Assembly: GCA_002682825.1 (NCBI GenBank) | Contig: NOKP01000005.1 | Location: 806,001-870,000 of the forward strand | DNA length: 64,000 nt | DNA from: Neonectria sp. B-13 | Taxonomy: Eukaryota; Ascomycota; Sordariomycetes; Hypocreales; Nectriaceae | Direction: 5' to 3' | Shown here: piece after piece, positions 41,485 to 52,779 of the stretch | Layout of the letters: the number at the start of each line of letters is the position of its first letter | Numbering within the stretch: position 1 is the stretch's first letter | Program-made: the position numbers and the translations under genes | The notes under the pieces: generated by a model | Told to the model about the DNA's origin: nothing | What the model saw: only the letters and a program-made list of their open reading frames with translations | The model's database searches: none

Positions 41485-44400
41485 TTAAGCGCAACCCCAG
41501 ATCAGTCCAAGTCTTGTGATCAGTCCTTGGCTCTCCTCTCCGTAGAAGCCACGCAGGGTCCAGTTGGCGTGAGCAAGCTTTGGTGCCTGCTCGGTCAGCT
41601 TGGAAACGACCTCGAGCTGGTCCTCTGGTTTGTGGTCTCCGAGGTAGCGGATCGTTGACACATCCAGTGGCCACAGGGGCAGCTCTCCGTTCGCGTCTCC
41701 GCAGACCAGCTCGACCGAGTCGACGAACGGCGCAGGACTGTTGAGGGTCTTGCCGACAGTCAGCTTGGCCGCGACGATGGGGGCCTTGACGTCGCAGTTC
41801 CACGGCTCGCTGGCCGGGGAGTAGGCGCCGTGTGTCACCTGCTTGTTGCCGCTGTACTCAACCTTGAGGCCGCTGAGTCTACCCGCCGAGACGCTGAATG
41901 CGATCTTGTCGATCTTGGAGGACCCATCAATGGTGTCTAGTGCACTGAAGCTGATGGGGGGTGAAGAGGACGATCCGGTGCTGACGCAATCGCCCAGGTA
42001 GAAGTGCTCGGTGGGCTTGGTCTCGGACATTGCTGCCTTTGTCTTCTGCTGCAGCGATAAACCCATTCCAAGAAGGTTCTTGGCTGGTGGCATTTGAACG
42101 GTGCTTGTTGCCGCCGTCGCAGTATCCTTGCCCCAGACGATTCCGAGGTCCTCGAAACCGCCGTCAAAGGTGAAGCCAAAGAAGCCACGGAATGACCACT
42201 GGCGATAGTCTGCTATGGAAAAGCTGTGAGTCTTGCCATTGGACTTAGTTCCAGCTGACAAGATGTTGCACTTGGAGGTCGCCACAGCGATGGCTGTAAC
42301 GGAGAGCTTGTCTTCTGCGCCCTTGACGACATGGACTTCGATCTCGGTGATGACTTCACCATGGGCGAGCTGTAGCACGTGCTGGGGGTTGTCTTCCCTC
42401 GTTCCGTGAGTAATTTCCTTGCCAGTCGTGTAGACGACGCAGATGCCCTCGATCTTCTTGTCGTCACTCCACAGCCTCAGTTCGGTGGGGCGGGCGCCGA
42501 CCTCCAGAGGCTGCAGATCATTAAAGAATGTTGCACCGGTTGAAATGCTGTTCTTGTCCTCCAGCAAGCTTTGCATGCGGTAGTCGTCCGCTCTGTGACA
42601 AAGCTCGGACAGAGAAGTTTGCACGTTGGGGTGTTGCTTAGCATTGTCCTTGGCAGTATTGGCGAGGAGGGTTCCGCTCTCATCTCTTCTAGGTGTCTGC
42701 ATCATCTTGTTAGTCATGATATCAGAAAATGGATATGGGCCATACTCACGATAAGAGCAACCTCCAGCTTCTTCTTGAGTTCATTGATTTCACTTTCCTG
42801 AGTTTTGACGTCCTTCTTCTGCTGCTCGAGGTCACCCTTCATGGTTCTCCATTCTTCGAGAGTGGGCAGGCGCTCTGTCTTCTGCGTCTAGATAGGCCCT
42901 TGTTAGTTTCTTTGCACCAGACCTTAGATGGAAAGAAGATAACCTACAGGAACGAGTAACCTGAATACGCTCGGGCTGAGATACTGAGATGTGCGGCAAG
43001 GGTCACAGGCGACTTTGGGGTCCCTTGAGACTGCATCGACCTTCAAATTCATATCAGTATCACACGTCCATAAGTACTAGAGCGGTTGATGTACCTCTCG
43101 AACGATCTTGATCATCTCAAACCGGCAATCACGAGCCGCAACCTGCAAGCCAAAGACATCAGGGTCGTAGATCTTGACTTTGTTATTTGGCAGCGGCTCT
43201 TCGATGGGCTGCAAAGCCTGAGATCGGTTTCCTGTAAAAGGCACCAAGGCTTGGGCATCTTGCTCTGCTTTTCGTGCCTCGAGAAGCTTCTGGTAGTGCG
43301 CTTTCTTGTCTTCCTGCTCCTTCTCGGCGATTGCAGCATACTTAGTCAAACCATCTGAAGCATTTTGAATGACGAGTTCAAGCTCATTCGCGTCCAGTCT
43401 AGATATCACTGGAAACAAGTCAACTGATGCCCAGCGTTGTCGAACTCTGAGACAGACATACTAGCATGGATTCGATTCCAGATAATCTTGTAGTCCTGCT
43501 ATCGTTCAGTGGCTGATTTCCGATGTCTCATAGGATGGTTGACTCACAGTGTATGCATCATACAGAGCCGCAGTATAGACACCAGCGTTCTCGTAGTCGA
43601 GTGGTGATCCCTTCTTAGTTTGTTCGTGGTAGCTTCGCAAAGAAGTATACTTGGTCAAAATTGCGCTAGAAATTAATATTAGAAGAGAGTCCAGCGCTGG
43701 CGGTCATAAGATACTTGCCTCACACGCTGCGGGCCTGCAAAGAAATCCTCAGTAAATTCAGCCTCAAGGTGAACAACAGTGTTTCGTGCTTACAGGCAGC
43801 AACTGCATCTGGGAAGCTCATGGCTACTTTCTTCAAGTCTTGCAGAGTCCACTCTTCGATCTTGTCATCCCTAATGTCGCCTCCACCTGACCACGTAACG
43901 CTTGAGATGGCAGTTAGCATTCGATCTGAACAGAGCATTGTCCACATCACACCTGATCTTAGTCTGGGCGTTTTTGAGTGTGGAGTTGTCCTCATTTCCG
44001 CCCTTGACTTTACCAGAGACATCTACGCCACTGATATTTGCAGAGAGTTCAAGCCCGCCATTTAGACTGTTCTTCTTTATGGTGGCCGCGGTAGTGATGG
44101 TAACGAGGGCGTCAAACTCACCACCCTCGATGAAGCCGGAAATGAAGCAGTCGCCGTAGATTTCTGTGAACTGTCCCGGCTGTATGTTATCGATGGGGGC
44201 GAACTCAGTGATATTGTCAGCAACCAAACGTTGGTTGACAACCTTGACATGCACCAGGTATGTGATGTCGGCTTTCTTGATGTCGGTGGAGTCGACAAAG
44301 GCGGCTTTACCGGAGAGTTGTCCGAGACCAGCCATTTTGATAGAGAGAGCACCTAAGTCAAGTGTTAGTACTACTCGTTTTTGATGTTGTCAGAAGGGTG

Positions 44401-44765
44401 GGAGTCGCACCGCTCACGTCGAGCTTCTTGAGGACATCTGAACTGTTTTCAATAAAGCTTGCCTCCCAACTGACAACTTGACTGACTTCCTTTTGTCCGT
44501 CAACGAATTTCCTCGAGATGCTACCACTTGATCCCTCAAGGACGCCCTGAGGTGGAGGCTGTTGCGTGCCTGCGGTGATTTGGTTGGGTTGCGCAGTGGC
44601 AGCATCTGTTTGCTTGGTCAATTGCGCAGCACGCAAGTCAGCTTCAGCAGCTGGCACATTGCCAGGCTTTCGAACAACGTCATTAACGCACAGAGTCTGA
44701 GTGTAGGAGTTGAAGCCCATGCCCAGGCGCATGGCGCTGTTGTAGGGTGCCAGCATGAGAGCCAT
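41485..44765 (-). CDS. MACPF-like protein fused to two jacalin-like lectin domains
   Basis: Ten exons on the minus strand: 44765-44411, 44352-43953, 43900-43794, 43734-43719, 43665-43548, 43495-43462, 43408-43095, 43040-42948, 42887-42750, 42705-41485. Introns 44-61 bp; product 931 aa. The N-terminus (MALMLAPYNSAMRLGMGFNS) and body are homologous to the gene at 47.5 kb. At about 184 lies YGDCFISGFIEGG, which has the spacing of the MACPF signature (Y-G-[TS]-H-[FY]-x6-GG) but lacks its His. A coiled coil at about 480-525 (LEQQKKDVKTQESEINELKK) leads to two jacalin-like repeats (about 585-725 and 765-930), each ending in R-G-F-x-G-x3/5-G-x5-L-G-x-I/V-W-G. There is no secretion signal. MACPF proteins assemble membrane pores and jacalin domains bind mannose or galactose, so glycan-guided membrane attack is plausible but inferred. 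Confidence 0.8.
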
Positions 44766-45566
44766 GATGACGATGTGCAAGGGGAAGAGCAATGAACAGT
44801 GAAATGATCAAGGAGAGGAGAGCATACACGAGAACAAGTTAAGATGGAGAGAATTGTTATGTCGTCGAGATGGATCTAAGTAATGAGGTCCATTCGCTCT
44901 AGTAAGAATGTGACTTCAGCTGGGGAGCAGGCGCCGTGTGGACGGATTTGAAACCCTGGCCATGAAGCAATAGAGTGAATGGCTTGGAGTGACTTTCTCG
45001 GCATCTGCGTCTAGACCCGCTTAGGACGGGAAATAATTGGTGGCGTAGATTGACAAGCTGAAGAGGCGAGGCGGCACTATCGAGGGTCTCGAGCGCCCCG
45101 GAGCCGTCGCTCGAGCCTAGCGGCGTGGAGGCGGGGTTGTGGGGTTGTGGGTTTAGACATCCAGCTCCCATCACATACCAAAGTACGCAGTAATTAATGT
45201 GTGAGTTCTATCCCTTTGACTGTCGTAAGCCTCCACCTCCGTACCTGGCCCCAAAAACCCCCAGCAGATGCTGATTGACATAGAGGAACCTGTGGCAATA
45301 CCAGCCACAGTGTGGTTGTGAGCTAATTGATGTAGATCTTCGTAGCGCCCAGAAGTGATTGGACTTTTACTGTCACCCAATTCAGGTGGGCGCTAAAGTA
45401 CCTTTCATACATTATTCTTCAACTGGTTAGACATCCTTGGAGTGACCAAACTGGAAGCTTACGACAGTCAAAGGGATAGTGCACCTCTCTCTCTGCATCG
45501 ACTTCCCACCTGCCGTACGTTTGTTCCCAAGCTCAGCCCCAGTGCACCACGACACAAGGGACAAAG
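44766..45566. promoter_or_regulatory. Divergent intergenic region of two MACPF-like genes
   Basis: 800 bp between head-to-head MACPF-like genes. No gene supported; a minus-strand frame at 44,899-45,174 has no features. It contains the repeated word GTGACTGTCG/ACGACAGTCAAAGG near 45,220 and 45,462 (inverted). Probably a shared promoter. Confidence 0.4.
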
Positions 45567-46602
45567 ATGAATATTGAAGACGTCTTTCCAGAAGATCCTT
45601 TCGAGCCTACGGTCAAATACGTCGGCATAAATCAAACTCCCTTTGCAGTGCCCTGGGCCAAGGGGAGGGTCCAAATATGTGCAGGCTTCAACACCCAGCG
45701 CGCACAGAATGATGATCTATTCATGAACCGCGCAGCATTTCGAGATATACCGGGTACTCCGCTTCAATATCGAGAGTGTCAAATAACCTCGATCAGGGAC
45801 GAGTCGGGCTCAAGCATCGCGAATTCGTCCGAGAACAAAAGCTTTGCCATCAGCGCCTCCGTAGGTGGCAGCTTTCTAGGTGCCTCTGGTAGGGGAAGCT
45901 ATGAGAAGAGCGTGCGCGATAACAGAAACGTCGGTTCCATCATGCCCAATACGAAGAGGTCGAACCAGCTAACCATTCGAGTAGACATCAAACATAAGCG
46001 TTCGCGCTGACCACATATGCGGCCAGATCGATGTCATTCACCTACCTCAACTAGAGAAAGACGCAGTTAGGCTGTTGAACACTTCTTCCGATCCCATCAA
46101 CGAGTTCCGCCAGGCATACGGCGATTTCTACGTGGCAGGCTATCGAGTAGGCGCGGTGAACAACACCACCATCTCCGGAGAGCTTGCCAACAAGACCTTT
46201 TTCGAGGCAAAGCGCGCAGAACTGGAAGTGAAGGCGCTCTTTGTGAAAATTCGCAAGTCCATCAACGAGGTATCACAGTCCGCGAGCGATGTCGGCGGAC
46301 TGAGGGTGGCAGCGTTCGACTCGCTGACGGCCTTCTACTCCAACTTTACCGCCCTCACGTATGAGGACACCATTCGAGCTGGCGATGTCGCCTCCGCGAA
46401 CAAACAAAGAGCAATGACCATTGCGGCTAGGGCTGCTGAGATCCTGTGGAAGGACTTCTCGCTGGGACGTGAAGGCACCGTGTATCAGGATGCTGTGGAT
46501 CGGCTATGTGACAGGGGGCTTGTCACGGAGCTGTTGCTGGCTCCTTTCGCCGCGCTTCGAGAGTATCAGTCTCTTCTTTCGCGCCGATTCAATCGGCATT
46601 AG
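45567..46602 (+). pseudogene. MACPF-like gene with frameshift
   Basis: Two plus-strand frames in sequence, 45,567-46,010 and about 45,995-46,602, together cover one MACPF-like protein. The first has an N-terminal region with YRECQITSIRD and AISASVGGSFLGASG; the second carries YGDFYVAGYRVGA at the signature position and a helical C-terminal region (KTFFEAKRAELEVKALFVKI). No GT-AG pair of reasonable size joins them; the second frame is readable from just before the first one's stop, so a one-base difference near 45,995-46,003 separates them. Either a disabling mutation or an assembly error. The protein is shorter than its neighbours and has no lectin part. It is divergent from the jacalin-fusion gene. 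Confidence 0.65.
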
Positions 46603-47460
46603 CGTTAATTGACAAATAGAGTTTGCTCCAGTCAAAAAGTAAAAAAAGCAAAAGAGGAGTGCGTAATTGTTTCGTGAGTCCTGGACGCTCTGGAGCTTAG
46701 CTGAGCTGAGCTACATTGCAATAGTCCTAGGTAAGTGCAACACAGCTGAAGCTATCAAGGAGTGCTGGCTCCAAGTGATCAGCATAACAACGATCAGCAG
46801 CTGATCATTCCAGCATACATTCCTATGTAGTGAGTAATATCACACAATAGTGTTGGAACGAAGCGAAATAGCGCTGCATGGGACTTCTAGCTCAATGGCT
46901 TTTTGTCTCAAAACCCCATGTCTTAGCTGCAGCTGACGATAAAGCCATTTTAGTACGGCTCAGCCCGCCGCATTCCCTAGCTGAGCCATTCTCGTCCCGA
47001 TACGGGAGACCCGTCAGGAACTAACGCACGCTGATACTCGAGCTATTGATCTGAGATGAACTACCTACTGCACAACGTACTTCGTATATTTTTCGCTAAG
47101 CCCGCCACCCGCGGTCTAGAACTAATCACCTCCGCAGCTCGAGCTATTGAGGTGAGCTGAACTATTGTACGAACGGTACAGCCAGCCACGCGGGGCCTCG
47201 TGGCTGTGTATGGCCATGTCGCCGAGACAAAGACGTGAAGCTTCGCAAGGCCTAGACTCCAGCCAGGGGACTCTCGGCGGCTCCGACGGCTCAGGGCGCT
47301 CTTCATCACATTTCACACCAGACGACAGACTTCCATTTTAACCTCGACAACGCTCTACAAAGGCTGCAACTGCACTTCAAAAGCTTCATAGCTGCTCAAG
47401 CACATCGACTTGGCCAGACCCTCACCTACCTCACACATTCCAACGTCATTACCTTTCACA
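46603..47460. other. Intergenic
   Basis: No gene supported. It contains repeated words related to GAGCTATTGA (47,039 and 47,141, with GAGATGAACT/GAGCTGAACT following each) and two CCCGCCACCCGCGG-like GC-rich blocks. It leads into the promoter of the next MACPF-like gene. Confidence 0.4.
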
Positions 47461-49198
47461 ATGGCCACCCAACTTGTCCCCTACAACACTGCCATGCAGC
47501 TTGGCTCTGGCTTCAACTCATACACCCAGTCCTTGTGTGTTGACCATGCTGTGGTGCGCGACACCGACCCGGGGGCAGAAGCCAAGAGTATTGAACCGGA
47601 GAGGAAAGAGGTTGCTCAGTCCGTGACTTACAAGACGAGCATCATTGGGAAAACCACCGATGTCACAGACGAGATGAACGTGCGTGTATCGCCCACCTAG
47701 CAACTGTCCTAAACTGACCAATGCTTCCGCATCTCAGATCAACGGTGCCTTCAACATCAAGTATGATCAGTTGCAAGTCGACGGCAGCGGCTCGTTCATC
47801 AGCACCAACAAGATCAAGGACAGCGATGTCAGCATTATGGTCTCGATCAAGGTCGTCAACCAAGTCATCTACGACCACTCCCTTAACAAGTTCCAGCCCA
47901 TCACCAACATTAAGGACGCCTCCGCACAGCGCTTGGTTGAGGTTTATGGAGATTCATATATCTCTGGCTGGCGGGAAGGAGGCGAGTTCTTAGCTGTGAT
48001 TAGTATCAAGGCAAAGAACCGAGACGAAGCCCAGACCATCGCTGCCGAGTAAGTTCTCACTCAGTTCTTCTGGTATTGAATCCCAGCACTAACAGACTTT
48101 TGCAGTGCTAAGATTGCTTTCACTCGCAACAAGAACCCGCCCCCTGAGAGCGACAAGAAGGAGTTGGACATCAAGGTCAACGCCACGTTCAACAAGATCA
48201 AGAAGGATATCGCTGCCGAGAATGAAGTCTCAGTCTCTGTGACATGGTCCGGTGGTGGTCAACACCTCAAGGCTCGTAAGTGCGCCCCCCTTCTCTTCGC
48301 GTCGATACCGAGCTCATCAAATATCCAATAAAGCCGAGCAGGACTGGGACTTCGACACTATGAAGGATGTCGCCTTGAAGTTCCCTGACCTCTGCGCCAA
48401 GACGCCCATGCGCACTCACGCGCTGCTCACCAAGTACACGGCCCTTCGAAGCTTCTACACCACCCAGACTTTCGACTTGCCTATGTATGAAAAGACTGGA
48501 ACATACACCAACGTTCTCCAGGAGGCCTACCTTGACTATAAGGCCATCCTTGGCGCGATTCAAGTCCTTGCGTTTGATGTCTCCGAGGGGAAAAAAGCCC
48601 TCGTTGTCAACCCGCGCGCTGTCAAGGCTGGTAGGTCTATCACCATCCTTCGATTTGAACCAAGCTTACACCGTAACAGTCGAGCAAGCCAAAGCCATCA
48701 CTCATAAGGATAGCGAGGTGGAGAATGACGAGCCAGCAAAGGAACCTTCATCGGGCACTGATGCTGAGTCAGTTGAGGGCAGTGTCGTCGATGTCACAGG
48801 CTCTGTCGCTAGAGTTTCCCCTGTGGTGGTCACACCCCCGCCGCCCGGAATCGAGGAGGCTTTCGCCGCGACTATTACGGGTCTAGAGGAGGCGCGCCTC
48901 AAGTGTCGTTACATGATAAACCGCATCATCCAAGAGGTAAGACGTTGCACACTCACCTACGGGAACTTAACTCTCTGCTAATAGAAGCATTTTCAAGATC
49001 GATAACATCACCATCAAGCCCGAGATTGCCACTGATGAGAATAGGCCATCTCCCTACCTCAGCCCCTTCCTGTTCAAGCTGCTTATGCCTCTGGGCGTGG
49101 ATCTTCCAGCTGAGTCTAGTCAGGTTGCGCAGGCTGTTGCGGCGTCTAGGGTTGATCCTGACGCTTTAGCTAGCAAGTTTATAGGCATGGCAAAATAA
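47461..49198 (+). CDS. MACPF-like protein, lectin-free paralogue
   Basis: Six exons: 47461-47679, 47738-48048, 48106-48275, 48334-48630, 48680-48936, 48998-49198; introns 49-61 bp; product 484 aa. The N-terminus MATQLVPYNTAMQLGSGFNS parallels the jacalin-fusion protein, as do VYGDSYISGWREGG (about 142-155, MACPF-like signature position), SVTWSGGG before one splice site, LLTKYTALRSF, and the SPYLSPFLFKLL block near the end. It lacks the coiled coil and the two jacalin domains; after a Pro-rich acidic linker (about 355-390) it ends with GIEEAFAATITGLEEARLKC and a short tail. No signal peptide. Intact, with the same intron positions as its paralogue in the shared part, which indicates gene duplication followed by gain or loss of the lectin module. 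Confidence 0.82.
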
Positions 49199-49319
49199 CG
49201 GGTTTTACTGTAATTGGAATTGATAGTATTAATTATATACTAGTTTAGTATTAGTACTTAAATTTATTATATATGTTTATTATACTATTTAACTAAATGA
49301 ATTTTAATACATTATTTAC

Positions 49320-49655
49320 ATATTTAAATATAATAGTCCTTAGTAGTATATATCTAGAGAATGAGCTAAAGGTTAAAAGAAAATAGAAAAGATAATAGTA
49401 TATTAGGCTTAATACCTAAGCCTAAGGCAATAATAACTCAAGAAGATAAAAGTTTCTACTGTTAAGTTAGGGTGTAAGCTTTACTGCCTTAATCAGCTAG
49501 AAAGGCTAGATCTTAGAAAAGCTAGATATTGGAAAAGCTAGATCCAAAATCCAAAGATCTATCCCCCCGTTAAGCTCAAGCAAAGGAAACACGTGATTCA
49601 GCGGAATCGCGGATAAGCAGAAACAGTAGTCCAAACAGTAGTTTCAACAGTGATA
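49320..49655 (-). repeat. Deleted, mildly mutated copy of the palindrome-arm repeat
   Basis: Matches 21,995-22,200 (CTTAGTAGTATATATCTAGA... and the series GCTAGATCTTAGAAAAGCTA). Then, after an internal deletion, it matches 22,880-22,985 (CCGTTAAGCTCAAGCAAAGG, GAAACAGTAGTCCAAACAGT). Its distal end is GC-richer than the palindrome arms and shows the pre-RIP sequence of the repeat terminus. Confidence 0.75.
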
Positions 49656-49739
49656 ATGCACATTACATCCACTCATGTGTCAGACACCTGCACACACTAC
49701 ATGACCGGGGTCAACCTGGGCCGCGACATATAAGGCTTG

Positions 49740-50719
49740 CTAGATCGTTGGATTCTGCCCCAATGTCCACCGGATTTCAAATCCCATAGTACAACCGCGG
49801 TCAGACTCCAACTGCAACCGATCAAAATGTTGGTCAACGTCCTCATGAGACTGAACCCACTCGTATCCGCCTCGATCAACGATTCCATGCAGTGACTGCC
49901 GCCCAATATTCACAATCACATTGCTAGCCCACTTCTGCACGTTGGTGGGTTCGCTATAGGTGCTGAAATCTTCGTGTGTACATTCAACGAATCCAGCTTC
50001 CTCTAGTTGGCCTCGAAGTCGCATCGGGCTCCTGCTTTGGAATTAGTCAAGTTGTGATAAAAGACCAAATCGCACCAGCATCAGAAAGAAAAACTATCGC
50101 AGTACATATTTGAAGGCGTGGGAAGAAAGTTGCGGGCTATTAACGGAAGCACTCACGTCACATCTCGCCCGACGGACTGGCCGTATCGCACATCAGTACT
50201 AATCCATTTTTGAAAGCTCTCCGTCATCGGAATGCAGTTCCACGAGGTAAACCCCGTCTCGTCCCACAATAGGTAGCCCCCCGGCCTCAGTAGTGTTCGA
50301 AGATTCGCCGCGGCAGACACCCACTGGTCGGCTTTCAAAGCAAACATCAGAAGCCGAACGTGCACGAGGTCATACTTCCTTAGTAGCGCCTGTGGGAATG
50401 GTTCGAACACGTCGCCAAATGCGAGCGTCACGCAGAGCGGTAAGACGTTCGATGGCAGGAACTTGGTTTGATCGACATCGTACCCGTCTAGGCGTGCGTC
50501 GCCGGGAAGGTCGGCTGCTAGGTCGCGGAGCCAGATACCCGTGCCCGTTCCAATGTCGGCGACTGCCGGTGGGCGTCCGAGAGAAGCAATATGTGACTGA
50601 ATGTTTGATGGGATCAGGGCTTTAGTCATCTTTAGGAAGAGACCATGTTGATAGGAGAGGCGATCCTCCTCAATGCCCTCTTCGCCGTTGTTTAGGATGT
50701 AGATATGAGACTGGGCCAT
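49740..50719 (-). CDS. SAM-dependent methyltransferase (class I)
   Basis: Two exons on the minus strand, 50719-50157 and 50031-49740, intron 125 bp (GTGAGT...CAG); product 284 aa. Motif I is AVADIGTGTGIWLRDLA (about 52-68), followed by LDGYDVDQTKFLP with the acidic residue at the end of strand 2, then the motif FGDVFEPFP, and motif III LLRPGGYLLWDE. These are the class I Rossmann methyltransferase motifs, closest in style to fungal UMTA/LaeA-type small-molecule or regulatory methyltransferases. No neighbour indicates a pathway; the substrate is unknown. The C-terminal exon (EDFSTYSEPTNVQKWASNVI) fits the usual cap region of this group. Confidence 0.87.
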
Positions 50720-51661
50720 GGTGGACTATGGCAGTAAGTATGGGAAAAGCACAAAGCCGGTGAGATAGGTCGGTTTTATACTTGTCCATCTCCTGGCAGA
50801 TAATGTCAGAAAGACGGTGGTGGTGGACTCGGCAAGACTATTGGCTCGCTGATGTTATTCAGCCACCGGGGTTAATGTTAGTAAAAGGATGCATAACCTA
50901 GTCGGCTCGGACTGCATTTTAGGGCTGACTCAGACGTCGCGATCACAGTGATTCTTTGATCCCGGCGATTTCATCCTTTTTCACCCCGCGTCCCACAGCT
51001 AACTAATCAGGCAGTCTCTGTCTGAAAAACATGTCGGCACCTGGCATGCCTGTTCCCAACAGAAGGTCCAAACGACCCAGTGGGTTTCTCTAAGCACTTG
51101 ATAACAAAGCCTACTGTGAGTTCTACCAGTTTCTTATTGAGTCCCTTGGTTATCTCATTTTCCAATGTCTACAAGCTACTCTAGACAAGTAAAGATGATG
51201 GTTGGATAATAATGCAAGTTATAACCCACATGGTAATCTGGCTCAACCTAGATCCCGTCTCGCTCTTGGATTGGCGAAAGAACAAGCCCTTGCTGTATGA
51301 AGACTTAGCACTGTATTTACAGCGGCTTGCCGCCTCTAGGGCGGCCTGACTAAGGCTAAAAGTGCTATAAATAGTATGAGTGTACGTGCGTAATACGAAA
51401 CCGAGGAGGGAAATTGACTGAGATTATGCGAATTGGAATGTTTGCTCTGCAGCCCAACTTGTGGAGCTCGCCCCGAAGTATTCAAAAGTACCCTCCCTTA
51501 CTGCTGGTCTCGCTAAACAGCTAAAGGCTAAGCTTCTTTATTCTAGTACTGTCTACGAACTTGGCCCTAGGTTTCCTGCGACGATTCGTGACTAATTAGT
51601 AAATTACCCGCCGAGTACGGAAACGGTTCTTTCGGCGTAACAATGCCTCCAACACGTTGCT
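50720..51661. other. Intergenic
   Basis: No gene supported in about 940 bp; 3' flank of the membrane protein gene and 5' flank of the methyltransferase gene. Confidence 0.45.
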
Positions 51662-52779
51662 TCAATCATCTTTACAATTGAGCTCATCCGTGCTCTGGTT
51701 GCTCGCATCCACGTGATACCCATCGATGTCGATATTCGTTGTGACCTTGATTTGACCCTGCTCACCCTCCTGTCGTTGCGATGCACCCGTCGCAACAACG
51801 GTGACATGCCCCGTGTTGAAGTTTTCCAGGTGGAATGCCTCGGCCTTATTTGTTGAAAGCCCATGTTTATCCGCTGCCTTTGGCCTGCTACCTGATAACG
51901 CGACGAACCGGCCTGTATTGTGATTCGATTCAGCCCCGGGAATTGAGCCCCCGCGATGCTGGACAAATTCGACCAGCCTTTCAAGCACCAGAAATTCGAG
52001 CTTGAGCTTGATAGAATAAACAACAACCTTGAGTCCTTGTTGTAAAAGATAGCGGTTCTGATACTCGATAATAAGCAGTGCAATATCCATTATCACAATC
52101 AAGATGTTGACGGAAAAGAGGTGCCACAAGTAACGTCGTCTGCTGCCGAAGGCAGTCTTGAGAATATCAATGGTTTTCCAGAGGTAGAGCCCGGATATGA
52201 TGAACTCTTGAGTGCAGAAGCAAGTCATCTGTGTTTTTTCCATGGTGTTGAAGATGGGACTGTAGTCGTCCCTAGTCGGATCCGAGTTGTTGTTGGTAAT
52301 AAAAATGAGAACCGTCATTGTAGTATGCCAGACGACACCGTTCGCAATAATCATCCAAAGCACAGCGCGTAGTATCTTCACGTTGTACAAGACCAGATGA
52401 AGTCGAGAGTACAAAACGACAGATTGGCCAGTGATGAGCAAAATCCAGCCAACGCTGGCGATTGCCATACCAGCATAGTGATCAACGTCAAAGTAGTCGA
52501 TTATCCACCCTAGAGCGTATGGAAAAACACCAAAAGTTGCCAGGAGAATGCTCCAAAAATAGAGCCCATGTCGTTTCTTGAATGTTGCGAAGATGAGGGC
52601 CAGAAGCTCACAAGCGTTGTATATGGCGAGGGTTGAGCAGATCTAGCAACCTTGTGTTAGGACATATTTCCTCTCATTCAAGCTTCCAGGGGACCTTGTA
52701 CAATCACCATGACAGAGTCGGAGCTATAGCCTCTTTTCTCCACCCTCCTGTAGATGTCATCCGGTCGTGGAGGGGTCAT
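51662..52779 (-). CDS. Fungal multi-pass integral membrane protein (DUF7703-like)
   Basis: Two exons on the minus strand, 52779-52708 and 52642-51662, intron 65 bp (GTGATT...CTAG); product 350 aa. About seven hydrophobic helices follow one another: ICSTLAIYNACELLALIFAT, LYFWSILLATFGVFPYALGW, MAIASVGWILLITGQSVVL, ILRAVLWMIIANGVVWHTTM, MTCFCTQEFIISGLYLW, HLFSVNILIVIMDIALLII and a weaker seventh. A hydrophilic C-terminal tail of about 100 residues lies in the cytoplasm. The pattern, with W-x-G near helix 3 and the R-x-Y/L-W-H-L junction, is that of a filamentous-fungal 7-TM family without known ligand. Topology suggests a receptor or sensor; function is not established. Confidence 0.8.
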
